This document shows positions 19,343 to 27,546 of a stretch of 64,000 nt of DNA, piece after piece; positions within the stretch are counted from its first letter, which is position 1; every line of letters starts with the position of its first letter. The notes under the pieces are model-generated. The model saw nothing but the letters and a program-made list of their open reading frames with translations, was not told where the DNA came from and made no database searches. This DNA is from Chitinophaga sp. sic0106 (GTDB lineage Bacteria > Bacteroidota > Bacteroidia > Chitinophagales > Chitinophagaceae), in contig NZ_JAHUWJ010000013.1 in NCBI RefSeq assembly GCF_019219075.1, positions 124,001-188,000 of the forward strand. The letters run 5' to 3'. Position numbers and translations under genes: made by a program.

Positions 19343-19939
19343 TTAAAGATGGCTGATGACAAAGGCAATAAACGCGGTGCTACCCAGGTCCAGCCGTTTT
19401 GACAGGTAGTTACGGATAAATTGCTGGCTGCTGACGATGTGATTGTTGACGGTATTTTTAGAGATATGAAGCATTTCTGCGATCTGGTCATGCGTATAGC
19501 CATGCTCACGGCTAAGGATGTATACCTGCCGGCGTTTGGCAGGCAGCTGGTCCATGGCTTCACGGAGGCGGGCTTCGTAATCGCGCAGGAGCAGGCGGGT
19601 ATCAGCGTATACATCGCTTACCGGCTGCAACTCCTCCCAGAGGGCCTGCTCCAGCTCCGGGCTGCGGGCGGCTGCACGCAGAAAATCCACCGATTTGTTA
19701 TAGGCCACCTTAAAAAGGAAGCCATCCCTGTTTTTTACCCACTGCAACAGCTCCCGCTGCTGCCAGATACGCATGAATACATCCATCACAATCTCTTCTG
19801 CCACCTCCCGCGACTTGACCATATTCAGGATAAATCCATACAGTTTAGGGCGGTGGGTGTCAAAAAAGATCCTGAAAGCTGCTGTATCTCCAGCAGAAAC
19901 AGCTTGTAATAAATCTTCATCTGTCATGACATGCTTCAT
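19343..19939 (-). CDS. ECF RNA polymerase sigma factor (Bacteroides expansion family)
   Basis: 198 residues with sigma-70 region 2 (about 20-85: AFRIFFDTHRPKLYGFILNM..., VMDVFMRIWQQRELL) and region 4 helix-turn-helix (about 135-180: LSREHGYTHDQIAEMLHIS). It should direct transcription of the SusC/SusD genes when FecR is triggered. An exact TAGTTTTG -7 box (19960-19967) lies just upstream, so the sigma gene itself probably uses the housekeeping sigma. Start could also be the Met at 19927 (MTDEDLLQ), four codons in. Confidence 0.93.
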   Translation of the reverse strand: MKHVMTDEDLLQAVSAGDTAAFRIFFDTHRPKLYGFILNMVKSREVAEEIVMDVFMRIWQQRELLQWVKNRDGFLFKVAYNKSVDFLRAAARSPELEQALWEELQPVSDVYADTRLLLRDYEARLREAMDQLPAKRRQVYILSREHGYTHDQIAEMLHISKNTVNNHIVSSQQFIRNYLSKRLDLGSTAFIAFVISHL

Positions 19940-19959
19940 GAATCCTGTTCACTTTGTGC

Positions 19960-19967
19960 CAAAACTA
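19960..19967 (-). promoter_or_regulatory. -7 promoter box of the ECF sigma gene
   Basis: TAGTTTTG on the minus strand matches the Bacteroidota -7 consensus TAnnTTTG. It lies about 20 bases upstream of the sigma start. No clear -33 TTG is visible at the right distance. Confidence 0.45.
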
Positions 19968-20083
19968 TCGAAAATGAACCGGCTTTCCATGTAGCCTATT
20001 GTACGTCCATCCTTTTTTTTATATACAAGCGTCCGGCGTTTTGTATCTTGACCAATTAAAATCTGCAATCTATATTAGCGCTT

Positions 20084-22924
20084 ATGAGAAAATATGTTCT
20101 GGGCTCCCTGCTGATGGGAACCGCCCTTATGACCTATGCGCAACAGCCATCCAAAAAACCGCTGGATCACAGCGTGTACGACGGATGGGAAACTGCCGGA
20201 GCAAAAGTTATCAGCAACGACGGGCAATGGATCGCCTATACCATCAACCCGCAGGAAGGGGATGGCCGACTCATTATCTTTGACCGTAAAACGGGCAAAG
20301 AAACGGTTGTGCCACGTGGTGGCCTGCCGGTGATCACAGAAGATTCCAAATTCGTGATCAGCACCATCAAACCTCCTTTCAAGTTAATTCGTGAAGGCAA
20401 AATCAAAAAGAAAAAGCCTGCCGAACTGCCAAAGGATTCCCTCGTGATCGTAACGCTGGCTACCGGTCAGATCGAAAAAATCGCGAACGTAAAATCTTTT
20501 AAAACACCGGCCAAAGGCAACGGCCTCCTCGCCTTCCTCGCTGAAACACCGGCGGATACCACCAAAGGTAAAAGCGCAAAAGCACCGGCAAAAAAGGATG
20601 ATGACCGCGAAGATGACGACAAGGCAGGCGCCGATAAGAGCGACAACGGAATGCTGGTCATCCGTCAGCTGTTCAAAGGCACCCAGGACACCATCAAAAA
20701 CGCTACCGCCTATACGGTGAGTAAACCAGGCAATAACATCCTGGTGGCTATCAGCGGCAATAAGAAAGATTCCCTCTCCCGCACCGGCGTTGTGTTGTGG
20801 CATACTGCCAGCCGCAAAGCGGATACGCTGAGTCGCGGCTACGGCGATTATAAACAGCTTACCCTCGATAATAAAGGAGAACAGGCCGCTTACCTCGCTA
20901 CGCGCGACAGCGCCAAATCACTGCAGCAATTTTACGCCCTGTATTTCTATAAACCTGGCGCCGACAGCGCCCTGGTAGTGGTAGACAAAAATAACAGCGC
21001 CATCCCTTCCAAATGGAATGTAAGCCCTAACGGCAATCTGAACTTTTCGGAAAACAATGAGCGCCTGTTCTTTGGCACAGCACCGATCCTTCCTCCGAAA
21101 GACACTACCATCGTGGATTTCGAAGTAGCCAAGGTGGACATCTGGAACTATAAGGACGACTATCTGCAACCTATGCAGCTGAAAAATGCAGATAAGGAAC
21201 TGAAAAGAACCTTCCTGGCAGTGTACTATCCTGGCGCTAACAGGGCTATTCAGCTGGCAGATAAAGACCTGGAAACGGTGATCAGCTCCGACAAAGGAGA
21301 TGGCAAATACGCCCTGGGCTATACCGATAAAGAAGACCGCATACAGCTGCAATGGATTGGCCGCAGCCTCAAATCGGCTTACCTGGTAGACCTTACAAAC
21401 GGTACCCGTAAAAAGGTAAAAGCGAAACTGGACGGCATGTACTCCATATCTCCCAAAGGAAAATATATACTGTGGTACGACCTGGCCGATAAAAGCTATT
21501 GGACCTATAACACCGAAAGCGGCGCTACCACTAATATTTCCTCCAAAGTGCCGGTACAATTATATGATGAAGAAGATGATCATCCGGACTTACCGGATGC
21601 CTACGGACTGGCAGGCTGGATGGAGCAGGACAACTACGTATATGTATACGATCGCTATGATGTATGGCAGTTAGATCCTACCGGCGCTAAAGCACCGGTG
21701 AATGTTACAAACGGTTATGGCCGCAAAAACGCGGTAAAGCTGCGTATCGTACGCCTGGACCCGGAAGAAACATCCTATAAAGCAGGTCAAACCCGCATCA
21801 TGACTGCCTTTGCCGATACCACCAAGTACAATGGTTATTTCAGCATGCAGTTGCCTGGCGGTAAAGCGAAACTGGCAAATCCCGTACAAATAGTACTGGG
21901 CCCTAACAGTTACAACGACCTGTCGAAAGCTAAAAATGCGGACGTATATTCCTTCGTAAAGGCCAGCTATGTGGCATCTCCGGATGTTTATTTCGGTACT
22001 GCGATTGATAAGGCAGCTAAAATATCCAGCACCAATCCGCAGCAGAACGATTACAACTGGGGTACGGCAGAACTCTACAAATGGACTACTTTCAGCGGTA
22101 AAAAAGCCGAAGGTATCCTGTACAAACCAGAGAACTTTGATGCGAATAAAAAATACCCTGTTATCTTTTATTTCTATGAGAAGTTAACCGACGGACTGTA
22201 TAATTACCAGGCCCCTGCTCCAACTCCTTCGAGGCTGAATATCAGTTTCTTTGTGAGTCGCGGCTACCTGGTATTTGCACCGGACATTAGTTATGAATCA
22301 GGTTACCCAGGTAAAAGTGCTTATGAGTACATCGTTAGTGCGGCCGAGGACCTGGCAAAACAGCCTTATACCGATGGTAAGCACATGGGTATTCAGGGCC
22401 AGAGCTGGGGTGGCTACCAGGTAGCCTACCTGGTTACCCAAACCAACCTGTTTGCGGCTGCCTGGGCCGGTGCGCCGGTGGCCAATATGACCAGTGCCTA
22501 TGGCGGTATCCGCTGGGAAAGTGGTATGAACAGGCAATTCCAGTATGAGCATACGCAGAGCAGAATTGGCGCTACCCTTTGGGAAAAGCCGGAGCTGTAC
22601 CTGCAAAACTCTCCGCTGTTTATGCTGCCTAAGGTAAATACACCGCTGGCGATTATGGCAAATGATGCCGATGGTGCAGTGCCTTGGTACCAGGGTATTG
22701 AACTGTTTACCGGCTTGCGTCGCTTAGGCAAACCAGTTTGGATGCTGAACTATAATAATGAGGCACACAACCTGGTGCAGCGCCAGAACCGCAAGGATAT
22801 TTCGCGCCGTGAGCAGCAGTTTTTTGATCACCTGCTGAAAGGTGCTGCGGCGCCGGAGTGGATGGAATATGGTGTTCCGGCCACACAGAAGGGTGTAAAC
22901 TGGGGATTTGATCTGGTGAAATAA
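20084..22924 (+). CDS. S9 family peptidase (prolyl oligopeptidase superfamily, DPP-like)
   Basis: 946 residues: signal peptide (cut near MTYAQ), a long N-terminal propeller region, and a C-terminal alpha/beta-hydrolase. The catalytic triad is visible: Ser774 in GQSWGG, Asp863 in NDADGAVP and His895 in NEAHNL. A charged low-complexity segment (KKDDDREDDDKAGADKSDN, about 175-192) interrupts the propeller. It is expected to trim peptides in the periplasm. It is divergent from the sigma factor gene and is followed by a strong terminator, so it is probably a single-gene unit. Confidence 0.9.
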   Translation: MRKYVLGSLLMGTALMTYAQQPSKKPLDHSVYDGWETAGAKVISNDGQWIAYTINPQEGDGRLIIFDRKTGKETVVPRGGLPVITEDSKFVISTIKPPFKLIREGKIKKKKPAELPKDSLVIVTLATGQIEKIANVKSFKTPAKGNGLLAFLAETPADTTKGKSAKAPAKKDDDREDDDKAGADKSDNGMLVIRQLFKGTQDTIKNATAYTVSKPGNNILVAISGNKKDSLSRTGVVLWHTASRKADTLSRGYGDYKQLTLDNKGEQAAYLATRDSAKSLQQFYALYFYKPGADSALVVVDKNNSAIPSKWNVSPNGNLNFSENNERLFFGTAPILPPKDTTIVDFEVAKVDIWNYKDDYLQPMQLKNADKELKRTFLAVYYPGANRAIQLADKDLETVISSDKGDGKYALGYTDKEDRIQLQWIGRSLKSAYLVDLTNGTRKKVKAKLDGMYSISPKGKYILWYDLADKSYWTYNTESGATTNISSKVPVQLYDEEDDHPDLPDAYGLAGWMEQDNYVYVYDRYDVWQLDPTGAKAPVNVTNGYGRKNAVKLRIVRLDPEETSYKAGQTRIMTAFADTTKYNGYFSMQLPGGKAKLANPVQIVLGPNSYNDLSKAKNADVYSFVKASYVASPDVYFGTAIDKAAKISSTNPQQNDYNWGTAELYKWTTFSGKKAEGILYKPENFDANKKYPVIFYFYEKLTDGLYNYQAPAPTPSRLNISFFVSRGYLVFAPDISYESGYPGKSAYEYIVSAAEDLAKQPYTDGKHMGIQGQSWGGYQVAYLVTQTNLFAAAWAGAPVANMTSAYGGIRWESGMNRQFQYEHTQSRIGATLWEKPELYLQNSPLFMLPKVNTPLAIMANDADGAVPWYQGIELFTGLRRLGKPVWMLNYNNEAHNLVQRQNRKDISRREQQFFDHLLKGAAAPEWMEYGVPATQKGVNWGFDLVK

Positions 22925-22945
22925 CTGAACTAGTATAAGTATATG

Positions 22946-22978
22946 AGGCCTGGCTGAATCAGCCAGGCCTTTTTGTTT
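22946..22978 (+). terminator. Rho-independent terminator of the S9 peptidase gene
   Basis: Perfect stem AGGCCTGGCT (22946-22955) / AGCCAGGCCT (22961-22970), five-base loop, followed by TTTTTGTTTT. Confidence 0.92.
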
Positions 22979-23342
22979 TGCACAGGTGACAAAGGTACCT
23001 GCGGTGGTGTGTGGTGTGAGGTGCACGCCCGGCACGCCAGCCCACGTACCGACTAAATCATACGTGATGGCCAGGAGCCAACCGCCACCTACCAGCAGCC
23101 GTGTGCGGAGCAATCTGCTGTGGAGCTTGCCCTATAATAAAGTCAACTGTGGAGGAATCTTAACAGCAGCAGCGGGCGCGCAGCGCACCCTCCCCAACCG
23201 ATACCGAAGGTATCGGTCCCTCCTAACCAACAATAAAAAAATCTTTATATAAGAATTTATCATATATTTACAATATCATCATGTTACAATGATGACCCTA
23301 TGCAGCGAGAAATTATCCTATAAAACCAGCAACATTGTGCCT
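22979..23342. other. Intergenic region, no gene seen
   Basis: About 360 bases between the S9 peptidase terminator and the AraC-type regulator. The left part is GC-rich with no convincing reading frame; the right part, from about 23225, is AT-rich and should hold the regulator's promoter. It contains one triloop palindrome at 23197-23217. Confidence 0.5.
23197..23217. repeat. Triloop palindrome (ACCGATACC-GAA-GGTATCGGT)
   Basis: Perfect 9-bp arms around a GAA loop, i.e. TTC on the minus strand. It has the same architecture as the palindromes at 25228, 25265, 36153, 36190 and 38387. Confidence 0.7.
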
Positions 23343-24182
23343 ATGAACTTCCAAATTTATCACCCGGAAGACGCATTGCGTCCGTATGTTAAGCAGTACT
23401 ACTATTGGGAAGACAACACCCGTGGCGTGATTCAATTGCCACAGAGTTTATTTGCACTGGGCGACCAGTACATGGTTTTCATCCAGGAGGGCGAAGCCAC
23501 GGTGAAGCCGGCTAACCACCCTGCCTATACGTTGCCTGCCAACTCGATCATTGGCCACTTTACCTGTGCCTGCCAGTTGCAGGTGAAAGGCCCTGTGAAA
23601 ATGGTGATTGTGCAATTGAATGTATATGGTTGTTACAAACTGCTTGGACTGGACACACCGGCATTTACCAATTACTACCGCAACCTGGACGTTACCTGCG
23701 GCGACATGTGGGCTAATATCTCTGCCCGGATAGCCAAAGTAAGGACACCAGATGGTATTATTCCGGTACTGAATAATGCCTACCGTGATTGCCTCGAAGC
23801 CGGTAGTCGCTCCCTGCGCCAGGTGGATGAAATGGTGGATTACCTCGTGGCACGTAAAGGAAATATTTCCCTGGATGAGCTGGCACATATATTCCACCTT
23901 TCCCGCCCTACGATGGAGCGTATATTCACCTCCGTTACCGGCATACCGCCGCAGCTTTTCACCCGCATGACAAGATTTAAGACTGCTTTAAAATCTTTAC
24001 AGCAGCTGAATTTTCCACAATGGCAGGCCACCATGAGCCGTAACCTGTATTACAACCAGGCCATGTTCGTAAAGGATTACCTGCTGTTTAACGGCGAATT
24101 ACCAGACTATTTTGAGCCAGTAGCTACCACCATTGCGCAGATGCCATCCGGCAACCGCCAAATGGTTGCAGTTGCCAGTTAA
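23343..24182 (+). CDS. AraC-family transcriptional regulator
   Basis: 279 residues. The N-terminus (MNFQIYHPEDALRPYVKQYY) is the DUF6597-type ligand or oligomerisation module common in Bacteroidota AraC regulators, and the C-terminus carries the AraC helix-turn-helix pair (NISLDELAHIFHLSRPTMERIF, and NLYYNQAMFVKDYL for the second helix). The open frame extends 18 codons upstream, but family members start at MNFQIYHP, so 23343 is chosen. Its regulon is not evident; the downstream acetyltransferase is 41 bases away and may be co-transcribed. Confidence 0.85.
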   Translation: MNFQIYHPEDALRPYVKQYYYWEDNTRGVIQLPQSLFALGDQYMVFIQEGEATVKPANHPAYTLPANSIIGHFTCACQLQVKGPVKMVIVQLNVYGCYKLLGLDTPAFTNYYRNLDVTCGDMWANISARIAKVRTPDGIIPVLNNAYRDCLEAGSRSLRQVDEMVDYLVARKGNISLDELAHIFHLSRPTMERIFTSVTGIPPQLFTRMTRFKTALKSLQQLNFPQWQATMSRNLYYNQAMFVKDYLLFNGELPDYFEPVATTIAQMPSGNRQMVAVAS

Positions 24183-24223
24183 TAACGAATCTATTACCTT
24201 GGGCCTTCGTAAATTAACCCGAT

Positions 24224-24676
24224 ATGACTACCGAGATTTTCGAAGGCCCATTTAGTATATCTACCGATAATAGTAAGCTGGACACTGCGCTGATACAGCG
24301 TTTTCTTAGCCAGGACTCCTACTGGGCAAAGGATATTCCACAGGACGTGGTGGAAAGAATGATTGCCGGTTCCTTATGCTACGGCGTTTATAAAGGTGAT
24401 GCACAGGTTGGCTTTGCCAGACTGATTACCGATAAAGCTACCTTTGCCTACCTCGCCGATGTTTTTATCCTTCCCGAATACCGCGGACAGGGTCTCTCCA
24501 AATTCCTGATGCGGGTAATCATGGATTATTTTGAATCTCAGCAACTTCGCCGCATAGTATTGGGCACCAAGGACGCTCATGGCCTATACGCACAGTTTGG
24601 TTTTACGCCCCTGGAAGACCCATCCCGCTTTATGGCGGTGGCTAAACCTGACCTATATACGAAAAAACAATCCTGA
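24224..24676 (+). CDS. GNAT-family N-acetyltransferase
   Basis: 150 residues with the acetyl-CoA binding motif A (LPEYRGQGLSKFLM, about 85-98) after a central sheet (YLADVFI). The C-terminal GLYAQFGFTPLED fits GNAT motif B. Such enzymes acetylate small amines or protein N-termini in the cytoplasm; the substrate is unknown. It lies between the AraC regulator and the cupin gene in the same direction with short gaps. Confidence 0.88.
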   Translation: MTTEIFEGPFSISTDNSKLDTALIQRFLSQDSYWAKDIPQDVVERMIAGSLCYGVYKGDAQVGFARLITDKATFAYLADVFILPEYRGQGLSKFLMRVIMDYFESQQLRRIVLGTKDAHGLYAQFGFTPLEDPSRFMAVAKPDLYTKKQS

Positions 24677-24719
24677 AATTCTGGTTTTTCGCTACCTTTC
24701 CGTCCTCAAATGACTACCT

Positions 24720-25223
24720 ATGCAATATTCAGCAAGCTGGTGGCGGGAAAAGCTACAGTTACAGTCCCACGTTGAAGGGGGCGCCTTTCGGGAAACCTAC
24801 CGTTCTGAGTGGATGCTGGATATGAGCACCCTGCCGGCAGGCATCACCGGTAACCGCAATGCCTCCACCTGCATTTATTTTCTACTGGAATATGGCGAGT
24901 TTTCAGCGTTTCACCGCATAGCGGCAGACGAGATCTGGCATTTTTACGATGGCCACTCTCTCACCATTTACGAGATAGAGCCAGGTGGCAACCTGATTAC
25001 ACACCAACTGGGCAAGGACTTTGAAAAAGGCGAACGCCTGCAGGTAATCATTACCGCCGGAAACTGGTTTGCGAGTCGCACCGAGGTACCGGGCGGTTAC
25101 GCCCTCACTGGCTGTACCGTAGCGCCCGGCTTCGATTTTGCAGATTTCGAACTCGCGGAAAGAGCCCCACTGCAGGCGGCATATCCGCAGCATGAAGCGT
25201 TGATAGCATCTCTAACCCGTTAA
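24720..25223 (+). CDS. Cupin-superfamily protein, DUF985
   Basis: 167 residues. The conserved HVEGGAFRETYRS start and the cupin motif FHRIAADEIWHFYDGHSLTIYEI are those of the DUF985/Cupin_5 family, small double-stranded beta-helix proteins whose function is not settled. The two histidines and glutamate in the motif could bind a metal. It starts 43 bases after the acetyltransferase and is followed by two long palindromes. Confidence 0.85.
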   Translation: MQYSASWWREKLQLQSHVEGGAFRETYRSEWMLDMSTLPAGITGNRNASTCIYFLLEYGEFSAFHRIAADEIWHFYDGHSLTIYEIEPGGNLITHQLGKDFEKGERLQVIITAGNWFASRTEVPGGYALTGCTVAPGFDFADFELAERAPLQAAYPQHEALIASLTR

Positions 25224-25227
25224 TACA

Positions 25228-25266
25228 TTCGAAAGTAGGAGGACCTTCGGTCCTCCTACTTTCGAA
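25228..25266. repeat. Triloop palindrome, 18-bp perfect arms
   Basis: TTCGAAAGTAGGAGGACC (25228-25245), loop TTC, then the exact complement to 25266. It starts five bases after the cupin stop codon and abuts a second palindrome. It could act as a factor-dependent terminator or mRNA-end stabiliser. Confidence 0.8.
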
Positions 25267-25295
25267 GATACCGGCAGCGAAGCTGCCGGTATCTT
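25265..25295. repeat. Triloop palindrome, 14-bp perfect arms
   Basis: AAGATACCGGCAGC (25265-25278), loop GAA, then the exact complement to 25295. It is the second member of a side-by-side pair with the 25228 element; its loop is on the opposite strand sense. Confidence 0.8.
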
Positions 25296-25360
25296 TCATC
25301 CAACTTACGCCCACGCCTACACGTATTATAGGTTCCCCTAATTTTTCGTAATTTTCAGTC

Positions 25361-25990
25361 ATGAAGAAAATCATTTACATACTGGTATTTGTTGTGATAG
25401 CGCTTGCCATGTTCTGGCTGGGCCGTTTTTTTGGCAGTAAGAATATGAGTCAGCAGGTGATATCCAACGGCCTCATTGTAAAGGAAATAGCGGAACTGGC
25501 CAGTTTGGATGTGCAAGGCTCTGCCAACATCAAACGCAGCAACCTGGAGGAAGGAGCCAGCGACTGGACCGATAACCTGAAAAAGACTTTTCTTGAAAAC
25601 ACCATTTGGGTAACCATCCCCTACCAGGCAAAGTTTGGGGTAGATGTTAATGATAACAATTTTAAGGTAGACATCAGCCAAAAGCGGATCACCGTTCAGT
25701 TACCGGCACCAAAGCTGCTCAGCTATGAGCTGAAGGTGGACCGGATGGAAACGGCCAACAGAAAAGGGTTGTTCCTCTCTCAGGACGACGAAACTTACAC
25801 CGATGTACAAAAGAAGTTATACCAGACTTCCAGAGCCCAGCTGGAAAACAATCCCACCTACATTGAAAAATCCAAAGGCAAGATTGTAGCCATTATGCAA
25901 CAATACTACGCCCCCTTCCTGAAAGACCATGTACTTGATGTACGGTTCGAAGGAGATACCGCCCGCTTAAGCGGCGCCACCCTGCAATAA
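25361..25990 (+). CDS. DUF4230 membrane-anchored protein
   Basis: 209 residues. One N-terminal membrane helix (IIYILVFVVIALAMFWLGRFFG) anchors a periplasmic domain of the DUF4230 type (VIVKEIAELASLDV-like segment, then WVTIPYQAKFGVDV). Function is not established for the family. It converges on the next gene with only four bases between stop codons. Confidence 0.8.
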   Translation: MKKIIYILVFVVIALAMFWLGRFFGSKNMSQQVISNGLIVKEIAELASLDVQGSANIKRSNLEEGASDWTDNLKKTFLENTIWVTIPYQAKFGVDVNDNNFKVDISQKRITVQLPAPKLLSYELKVDRMETANRKGLFLSQDDETYTDVQKKLYQTSRAQLENNPTYIEKSKGKIVAIMQQYYAPFLKDHVLDVRFEGDTARLSGATLQ

Positions 25991-25994
25991 TCAT

Positions 25995-26705
25995 TCAGGC
26001 AGCAATATATTTCACCAGCGTTCTTTTGGCAACCGGCAAAAGCGTTTCATTGATTGGCAGTACTAAGTTTGTTTCCACACTATATACTGCGGGATTGGGC
26101 AACTGCTTATGACTGCGGATCAGCTGGGATTTGATGTATTCGAAGGTATGCATCAGGTCCTTTTTATAAGTATCGAGGAAGCTCATGTGAATGCCCCTGA
26201 ATTTTTCATCCGCCCTTTCGAAAATGGTAAGGCGGTAGGAATATACCAGCACTTCCCGGAAGCGGCCGTCGCTGAGGAACATGTACCCTTCGGAACTTTC
26301 CAGTGGCACCAGGCCCACCGGCGCTATGTGCAGCTTGTCCTCCACAAATTCATACAACTCCGTGCCTTCCCGGATGGTGCCATCCATTTTTTTCACGGCA
26401 AATTCAATAATGCTCTCCAATTCCTGCATCAGCTCATCATCGGCGATGATCTGTTCATACAGCAATTGCAACTTTTCCAGGTTTACTTCACTCAGCTTTT
26501 TGGGAAAGCGTTGCTGCAGGAACTGTTTATTCTCCCGGAAAGACACCAGGTTATTATAATGAAAAATAATATCGGCCAGCTGAGGGTACAATTTGTGCTG
26601 ACCAAAGTACTGATTGATGTCCTGAAGGTATGCGAGTAACGTGTATTTCTTTAGTTCGAAATCGATGTAGCCATCCGCAAACCAGGTTTCGCTCAAGGCT
26701 CCCAT
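25995..26705 (-). CDS. Conserved hypothetical protein
   Basis: 236 residues, no signal peptide or membrane segment, soluble and mixed helical. I do not recognise a named domain. The even, fully open frame, typical codon use, and coherent helical N-terminal half (YIDFELKKYTLLAYLQDINQYFG) support a real cytoplasmic protein. It has no close same-strand neighbour; the upstream 250 bases toward the RRM gene are very AT-rich and should hold both divergent promoters. Confidence 0.75.
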   Translation of the reverse strand: MGALSETWFADGYIDFELKKYTLLAYLQDINQYFGQHKLYPQLADIIFHYNNLVSFRENKQFLQQRFPKKLSEVNLEKLQLLYEQIIADDELMQELESIIEFAVKKMDGTIREGTELYEFVEDKLHIAPVGLVPLESSEGYMFLSDGRFREVLVYSYRLTIFERADEKFRGIHMSFLDTYKKDLMHTFEYIKSQLIRSHKQLPNPAVYSVETNLVLPINETLLPVAKRTLVKYIAA

Positions 26706-26955
26706 GATAATTTTATTTAATGGATTACACTATTAATTTACGATTTTTTTCCCGCAAAATGTGCTTATAAAATGTAAAAACTGATTTGCTAAAAAAATAT
26801 TTTTTCTACTGTAATTCAAGCTCACAGACGATTTTAGGGGGTCATACCTATAAAAACATAATAAAATCTTAAATATTTTTTCAGGGCTATTAGTTTATTG
26901 GCTTTATTTTCCTAACTTCAGTACATTATTTTTCATTTTTTTAATTTCAGTTATC

Positions 26956-27285
26956 ATGAACATTTACGTAGCCAACCTGCATTATAGGTTGAACGATGAG
27001 GATCTGCATCAGATTTTCAGCGACTTTGGAGAGGTTACCTCCGCAAAAATCATCAAGGACCATGAAACTGGTCGCTCACGCGGTTTCGGTTTTGTGGAAA
27101 TGCCTAATCAAGAAGAAGGAACCAAAGCTATGGAAAGCTTAAATGGTAGCGAAATTGAAGGCAAACAACTGATGGTTAACGAAGCAAGACCAAAACAACC
27201 GAACAATAATTTCAGAGGTGGTGGAAATAACCGTGGTGGCGGAGGATATGGTGGTCCTCGTGGCGATCGTGGTGGACGCTACTAA
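26956..27285 (+). CDS. RRM-domain RNA-binding protein
   Basis: 109 residues. A single RNA-recognition motif with RNP2 (IYVANL, residues 3-8) and RNP1 (RGFGFVEM, about 42-49), followed by a short glycine/arginine-rich tail (FRGGGNNRGGGGYGG). This is the Rbp type found in many Bacteroidota and cyanobacteria, which binds single-stranded RNA and may affect mRNA fate. It stands alone, with a long AT-rich leader before and a clear terminator after it. Confidence 0.93.
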   Translation: MNIYVANLHYRLNDEDLHQIFSDFGEVTSAKIIKDHETGRSRGFGFVEMPNQEEGTKAMESLNGSEIEGKQLMVNEARPKQPNNNFRGGGNNRGGGGYGGPRGDRGGRY

Positions 27286-27320
27286 GTTATTTTTTATCGG
27301 TAAAGCTGTTAAAAAAATTC

Positions 27321-27352
27321 AAAAGGCGGTTTCTTCGGAAATCGCCTTTTTT
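27321..27352 (+). terminator. Rho-independent terminator of the RRM gene
   Basis: Stem GGCGGTTTC (27325-27333) / GAAATCGCC (27338-27346) with a TTCG loop and one G-U pair, flanked by AAAA and TTTTTT. Confidence 0.88.
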
Positions 27353-27471
27353 ATTAGCGTATATTCTTACGGATTAGGCCAGGGTGGAAGACCGGATATA
27401 TGCCATAGAAGAATCTGAAATCTTACTTCATGAGCGTATATTCCGGCCCGGCATGGAAGCCCGGATTCCCA

Positions 27472-27514
27472 CCGAAATAAAAAAAGAGAGCAAAGCTCTC
27501 TTTTTTTGTTTCGG
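27472..27514. terminator. Strong bidirectional terminator
   Basis: A 20-bp stem (27472-27491 / 27495-27514, one G-T pair) with an AAA loop; the core is AAAAAAAGAGAGC / GCTCTCTTTTTTT. It closes the minus-strand E2 gene and backs up the RRM terminator. Confidence 0.85.
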
Positions 27515-27546
27515 ATTCCCAGCGCCTCCGGCCCTAAGTCCCCAAA

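Noticed and set aside
22724..23113. 129-residue minus-strand frame past the S9 peptidase end
   Set aside because: Runs through the strong terminator and into the 3' end of the peptidase gene; no domain seen.
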